NCBI GenBank assembly: GCA_030607635.1
Contig: JAUWJP010000002.1
Coordinates: 1-24,504 of the forward strand
Reading direction: 5' to 3'
DNA from: Candidatus Aminicenantota bacterium
GTDB taxonomy: Bacteria > Acidobacteriota > Aminicenantia > Aminicenantales > Aminicenantaceae
DNA length: 24,504 bases
In this document: in pieces, positions 21,966-24,504 of the stretch
How the letters are laid out: every line of letters starts with the position of its first letter
Position numbering within the stretch: position 1 is the stretch's first letter
Program-made: the position numbers and the translations under genes
The notes under the pieces: model-generated
Told to the model about the DNA's origin: nothing
Seen by the model: the letters and a program-made list of their open reading frames with translations, nothing else
Database searches by the model: none

Positions 21966-23204
21966 CTATACATAAGATTCAAGTTCCTTCCTGAACTTCT
22001 TGGTGATGGAAAGGATAGGCAGGGCTGCAGCATCTCCTAAGGGGCAAAGAGTGTTCCCTTCGATATTCGAAGCCAACCGTAAAATGCTATCGATGTCCTC
22101 TTTTTTTCCTTTTCCTTCTGCTATACGTATGACGATTTTATTTATCCATGAATTTCCGATCCGGCAGGGCGTGCACTGGCCGCATGACTCATGGGAATAA
22201 AATTTTGTGACAACCTTTAGGACATCAAGAATAGAGGTCTTCTCGTCGATGACGATGATGGCGGCAGAGCCGAGCATAGAATTTGCCTCGACCAGGGAGT
22301 CAAAATCCATCTTTATGTTTATTTCATCTGCTGTCAAAATAGGTGCTGACATTCCCCCCGGAATAACAGCCTTCAATTTTTTACCTTCCTTCATTCCTCC
22401 GGCATGTTTGAAAATGATATCTTTCAAGCTGGTTCCGAGAGGCAGTTCGTAGATTCCTGGATTCTTGACCATGCCGCTTACGCCAAAAATTCTGGTTCCT
22501 CCATCTTTTGGAAGCCCTTGTTTGATAAACCATTCCGCACCATTAAGTATGATATGAGAGATGTTGAAGATGGTTTCGACATTATTTATAACGGTTGGAC
22601 ATTGAAAAAGGCCTACAGAGGCAGGAAAAGGAGGCTTCAGCCTGGGATTTCCCCGTTTGCCTTCGAGCGATTCCAGAAGCGCAGTTTCCTCACCGCAGAT
22701 ATAGGCCCCAGCACCGCGGTGCACAAAAACATCCAGGTCAAAACCACTCTCCAGAATGTTTTTTCCTAAAAATCCTTTCTCGTATGCTTCTGAGATAGCC
22801 TGTTCAAGTCTCAAGGCTATGGCTTCATATTCGCCCCTAATATAGATAAAAGCAACAGAGATACCCACACAGAAAGCGGTGATGATAATCCCTTCGAGCA
22901 GCATATGGGGATTATGGCTCATGATGTAGCGATCTTTAAAAGTTCCCGGTTCTCCCTCATCAGCATTAACACATAGGTATTTTGGCTTATCGGTGTCAGG
23001 AACAAAACTCCACTTTATTCCAGCCGGAAAACCTGCGCCGCCCCTTCCTCTCAAATTAGCCTTTTTCACTTCTTCCAGAATTTCTTCCGGTTTCATTTTC
23101 TTTAGCGCTTTCTCCGCAGCTCGATACCCTCCCTGTTTTTGATACACATCTATTTTGTACAGATTTTCAAGCCCAAAATGTTCTGTTAAAACCTTTTCCT
23201 TCAT
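21966..23204 (-). CDS. nuoF: NADH-quinone oxidoreductase subunit F
   Basis: A 412-residue NuoF, the NADH-oxidising subunit. The FMN and NADH sites show GRGGAGFPAGIKWSF, NADEGEPGTFKDR and GAGAYICGEETALLESLEG. The N3 4Fe-4S site is C341-x2-C344-x2-C347 and C387. Length matches the family. It begins four bases after nuoE and lacks a clear ribosome-binding site, so it depends on coupling. Confidence 0.97.
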   Translation of the reverse strand: MKEKVLTEHFGLENLYKIDVYQKQGGYRAAEKALKKMKPEEILEEVKKANLRGRGGAGFPAGIKWSFVPDTDKPKYLCVNADEGEPGTFKDRYIMSHNPHMLLEGIIITAFCVGISVAFIYIRGEYEAIALRLEQAISEAYEKGFLGKNILESGFDLDVFVHRGAGAYICGEETALLESLEGKRGNPRLKPPFPASVGLFQCPTVINNVETIFNISHIILNGAEWFIKQGLPKDGGTRIFGVSGMVKNPGIYELPLGTSLKDIIFKHAGGMKEGKKLKAVIPGGMSAPILTADEINIKMDFDSLVEANSMLGSAAIIVIDEKTSILDVLKVVTKFYSHESCGQCTPCRIGNSWINKIVIRIAEGKGKKEDIDSILRLASNIEGNTLCPLGDAAALPILSITKKFRKELESYV

Positions 23205-23208
23205 TTTT

Positions 23209-23682
23209 CTATTTCAAACCATCCAAAATTTCATCAACTTTTTTTGGATTCATGTCACCGTAATAATTAAAATTTATCATCATACAGGGAGCCCGCTCAC
23301 AGGCACCTAAACACTCAACCGTCGATAGAGTGAATTTTTTGTCGGGCGTTGTCTCTCCAGGCTCAATCCCTAATTTCTCTACTAAATAATCAACGAAATT
23401 ACCTGCTCCTAGAAGAGAACAGCTCAGGTTGGAACAGACTTGAATGTGATATTTTCCTAAAGATTTCCTGGAGAACATGGTGTAAAAAGTCACGAGTTCT
23501 CTCACCCTGATAGGTTTTATTCCTAAAATTCGAGCTACCAGCTTTTCTTCCTCAGCAGAAATAGAGCCGAATTCTTGTTGGGTTATATGCAATACTGGAA
23601 GAATAGCAGCTTCTTTTTGAGGGTAGCGGGCAACAATTTCCTCGATTTTCTTCTTTGTCTTCTCTGAGAATTCTGGGCTCAT
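23209..23682 (-). CDS. nuoE: NADH-quinone oxidoreductase subunit E
   Basis: A 157-residue thioredoxin-like NuoE with the N1a 2Fe-2S ligands C83, C88, C124 and C128 in VCSNLSCSLLGA and VECLGACERAPC. ITQQEFGSISAEEEKLVARIL and VRELVTFYTMF are the expected helical N-terminal part. Its ATG overlaps the nuoD stop by four bases (ATGA). Confidence 0.96.
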   Translation of the reverse strand: MSPEFSEKTKKKIEEIVARYPQKEAAILPVLHITQQEFGSISAEEEKLVARILGIKPIRVRELVTFYTMFSRKSLGKYHIQVCSNLSCSLLGAGNFVDYLVEKLGIEPGETTPDKKFTLSTVECLGACERAPCMMINFNYYGDMNPKKVDEILDGLK

Positions 23683-24504
23683 CTATCTAACTCTCCCCCT
23701 ATCATATTCGTCGAGCCAAAAGTAGGAATAACATCGGCTATATAGCACCCCTGGATCATTTCTTCCAGGGCAGAAACGATGTGAAAACAAGGGGCTCTCA
23801 GATGAAGGCGATACGGCCTGTCAGTACCGTCTGAAACAATGTAATAGCCAAGCTCACCGTTTCCACCTTCCACAGAAAAATAAACTTCCCCTTTGGGAGG
23901 TCTTATGCCGTGATCCCTCATGAAAAATTTGAAGTGTTTAATAATCCCTTCGATCGAAGTGTATGTATCCTCTTTGGGAGGGACGACATATTTTTTATCT
24001 GTGCCGAGAATATCCAGGTATTTCCTCCTTTCTGAACCTTCTAAATTGGGAGAAAGTTTGATTTCTTTCTCAACTTTTTTTGTTCTTGAGGCCTTGATTG
24101 CCTCGGCTGGTTCGAGGGCCTCAACCATAAGCTTGGATGGAGATGGCCTTGGTATTTTTTCCATGGCTTGCTCAATGATCCGGAGGCTCTGTTCCATCTC
24201 TTTCATCCGAACCATATATCTGTCAAAGTTATCTCCTCTCTCGCCCAAAGGAACCTCAAAATCCAATTGGTCATAAACCGCATAAGGGGAAGCTTTGCGG
24301 ACATCATAATTAACGCCTGTGGAGCGAAGGCAGGGGCCAGTCCACCCATAGGAAATGGCTGTTTCCGGAGAAACAACTGCTACATCTCTTGTTCTATTCA
24401 GATAAATTATGTTCTTATCAAGGAGACCACGAATATCCTTTAAAACTTTCCTTGTCTCCACAATCGCTTTCTTAAGAACCGCTTTATAACCGGGATGAAG
24501 ATCG
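23679..24504 (-). CDS. nuoD: NADH-quinone oxidoreductase subunit D, C-terminal part
   Basis: The frame stays open to the window's right edge and reads DLHPGYKAVLKKA before VETRKVLKDIRGLL, so the GTG at 24461 is internal and the gene starts outside. The visible 275 residues are the C-terminal two thirds of NuoD: RTRDVAVVSPETAISYGWTGPCLRSTGV, YDQLDFEVPLGERGDNFDRY, GEVYFSVEGGNGELGYYIVSDG, RPYRLHLRAPCF and the end STNMIGGELDR. Between the FDRY helix region and the GEVY strand there is a lysine- and glutamate-rich insert (about 50 residues around EPAEAIKASRTKKVEKEIK) not present in short NuoD proteins such as that of Thermus, as far as I recall. Confidence 0.95.
   Translation of the reverse strand, partial: DLHPGYKAVLKKAIVETRKVLKDIRGLLDKNIIYLNRTRDVAVVSPETAISYGWTGPCLRSTGVNYDVRKASPYAVYDQLDFEVPLGERGDNFDRYMVRMKEMEQSLRIIEQAMEKIPRPSPSKLMVEALEPAEAIKASRTKKVEKEIKLSPNLEGSERRKYLDILGTDKKYVVPPKEDTYTSIEGIIKHFKFFMRDHGIRPPKGEVYFSVEGGNGELGYYIVSDGTDRPYRLHLRAPCFHIVSALEEMIQGCYIADVIPTFGSTNMIGGELDR

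Noticed and set aside
22404..22769. 121-residue plus-strand frame
   Set aside because: Antisense to nuoF, which has all its cofactor motifs.
24459..24461. GTG as a start for nuoD
   Set aside because: The frame upstream is open and reads as NuoD, so the codon is internal and the gene is cut by the window edge.
1..24504. CRISPR arrays, tRNA or rRNA genes, toxin-antitoxin or phage genes
   Set aside because: No regularly spaced repeats, tRNA-like cloverleaf, rRNA signature or phage protein was seen while reading both strands.

Overview
This window looks like a bacterial chromosome of moderate AT content. The gene mix is a DUF5916 outer-membrane barrel, a Tat-signal TldD with a PmbA partner, an M1 peptidase with a hydrophobic C-terminal helix, MacAB-type ABC exporters, complex I, and REP-like palindromes. 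This suits a didermic, Acidobacteriota/Aminicenantota-like lineage. That placement is inferred from family recollection, not from a marker gene. No rRNA, tRNA, CRISPR array, prophage or intact insertion sequence was seen.

Layout. Only the first gene (to 2477) is on the plus strand: a 5'-truncated CBM9-like/DUF5916 protein. Everything else reads on the minus strand. From left to right these are: a pmbA-like and a tldD-like gene (2419-5401), with the pmbA 3' end running antisense into the barrel gene; a gap with two repeat structures (5402-5741); a secreted beta-solenoid protein of DUF4097 type; a polytopic membrane protein directly downstream of an M1 metallopeptidase (6724-9722); a half-size ArsP-type permease and a RecB/Cas4-like Fe-S nuclease (9885-11680); a 640-base gap with palindromes and two decayed gene fragments; a MacA/permease/permease/ATPase operon (12320-16613); a cluster of two very small cysteine-rich proteins and a stand-alone LigD-type 3'-phosphoesterase (16814-17844); a mosaic of REP-like elements; and a complex I operon reading nuoD-E-F-G-H-I followed by an MBL-fold hydrolase (17975 to the window end).

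How the genes work together. NuoE/F/G form the NADH-oxidising arm of complex I, NuoI and NuoD carry electrons toward quinone, and NuoH is the membrane link. nuoJ-N do not follow nuoI; an MBL-fold gene takes that place through a 4-base stop/start overlap. Several envelope functions (TldD/PmbA, M1 peptidase, DUF4097 protein, MacAB-like exporter, DUF5916 barrel) suggest peptide processing and transport at the cell envelope. The most unusual unit is the tldD-pmbA pair: TldD carries a twin-arginine signal but has Leu in place of the first His of the HExxxH zinc motif, while PmbA has no signal of its own. One small gene (17201-17365) and two short gene remnants in the 11.8-12.3 kb gap are easily missed because of their size.
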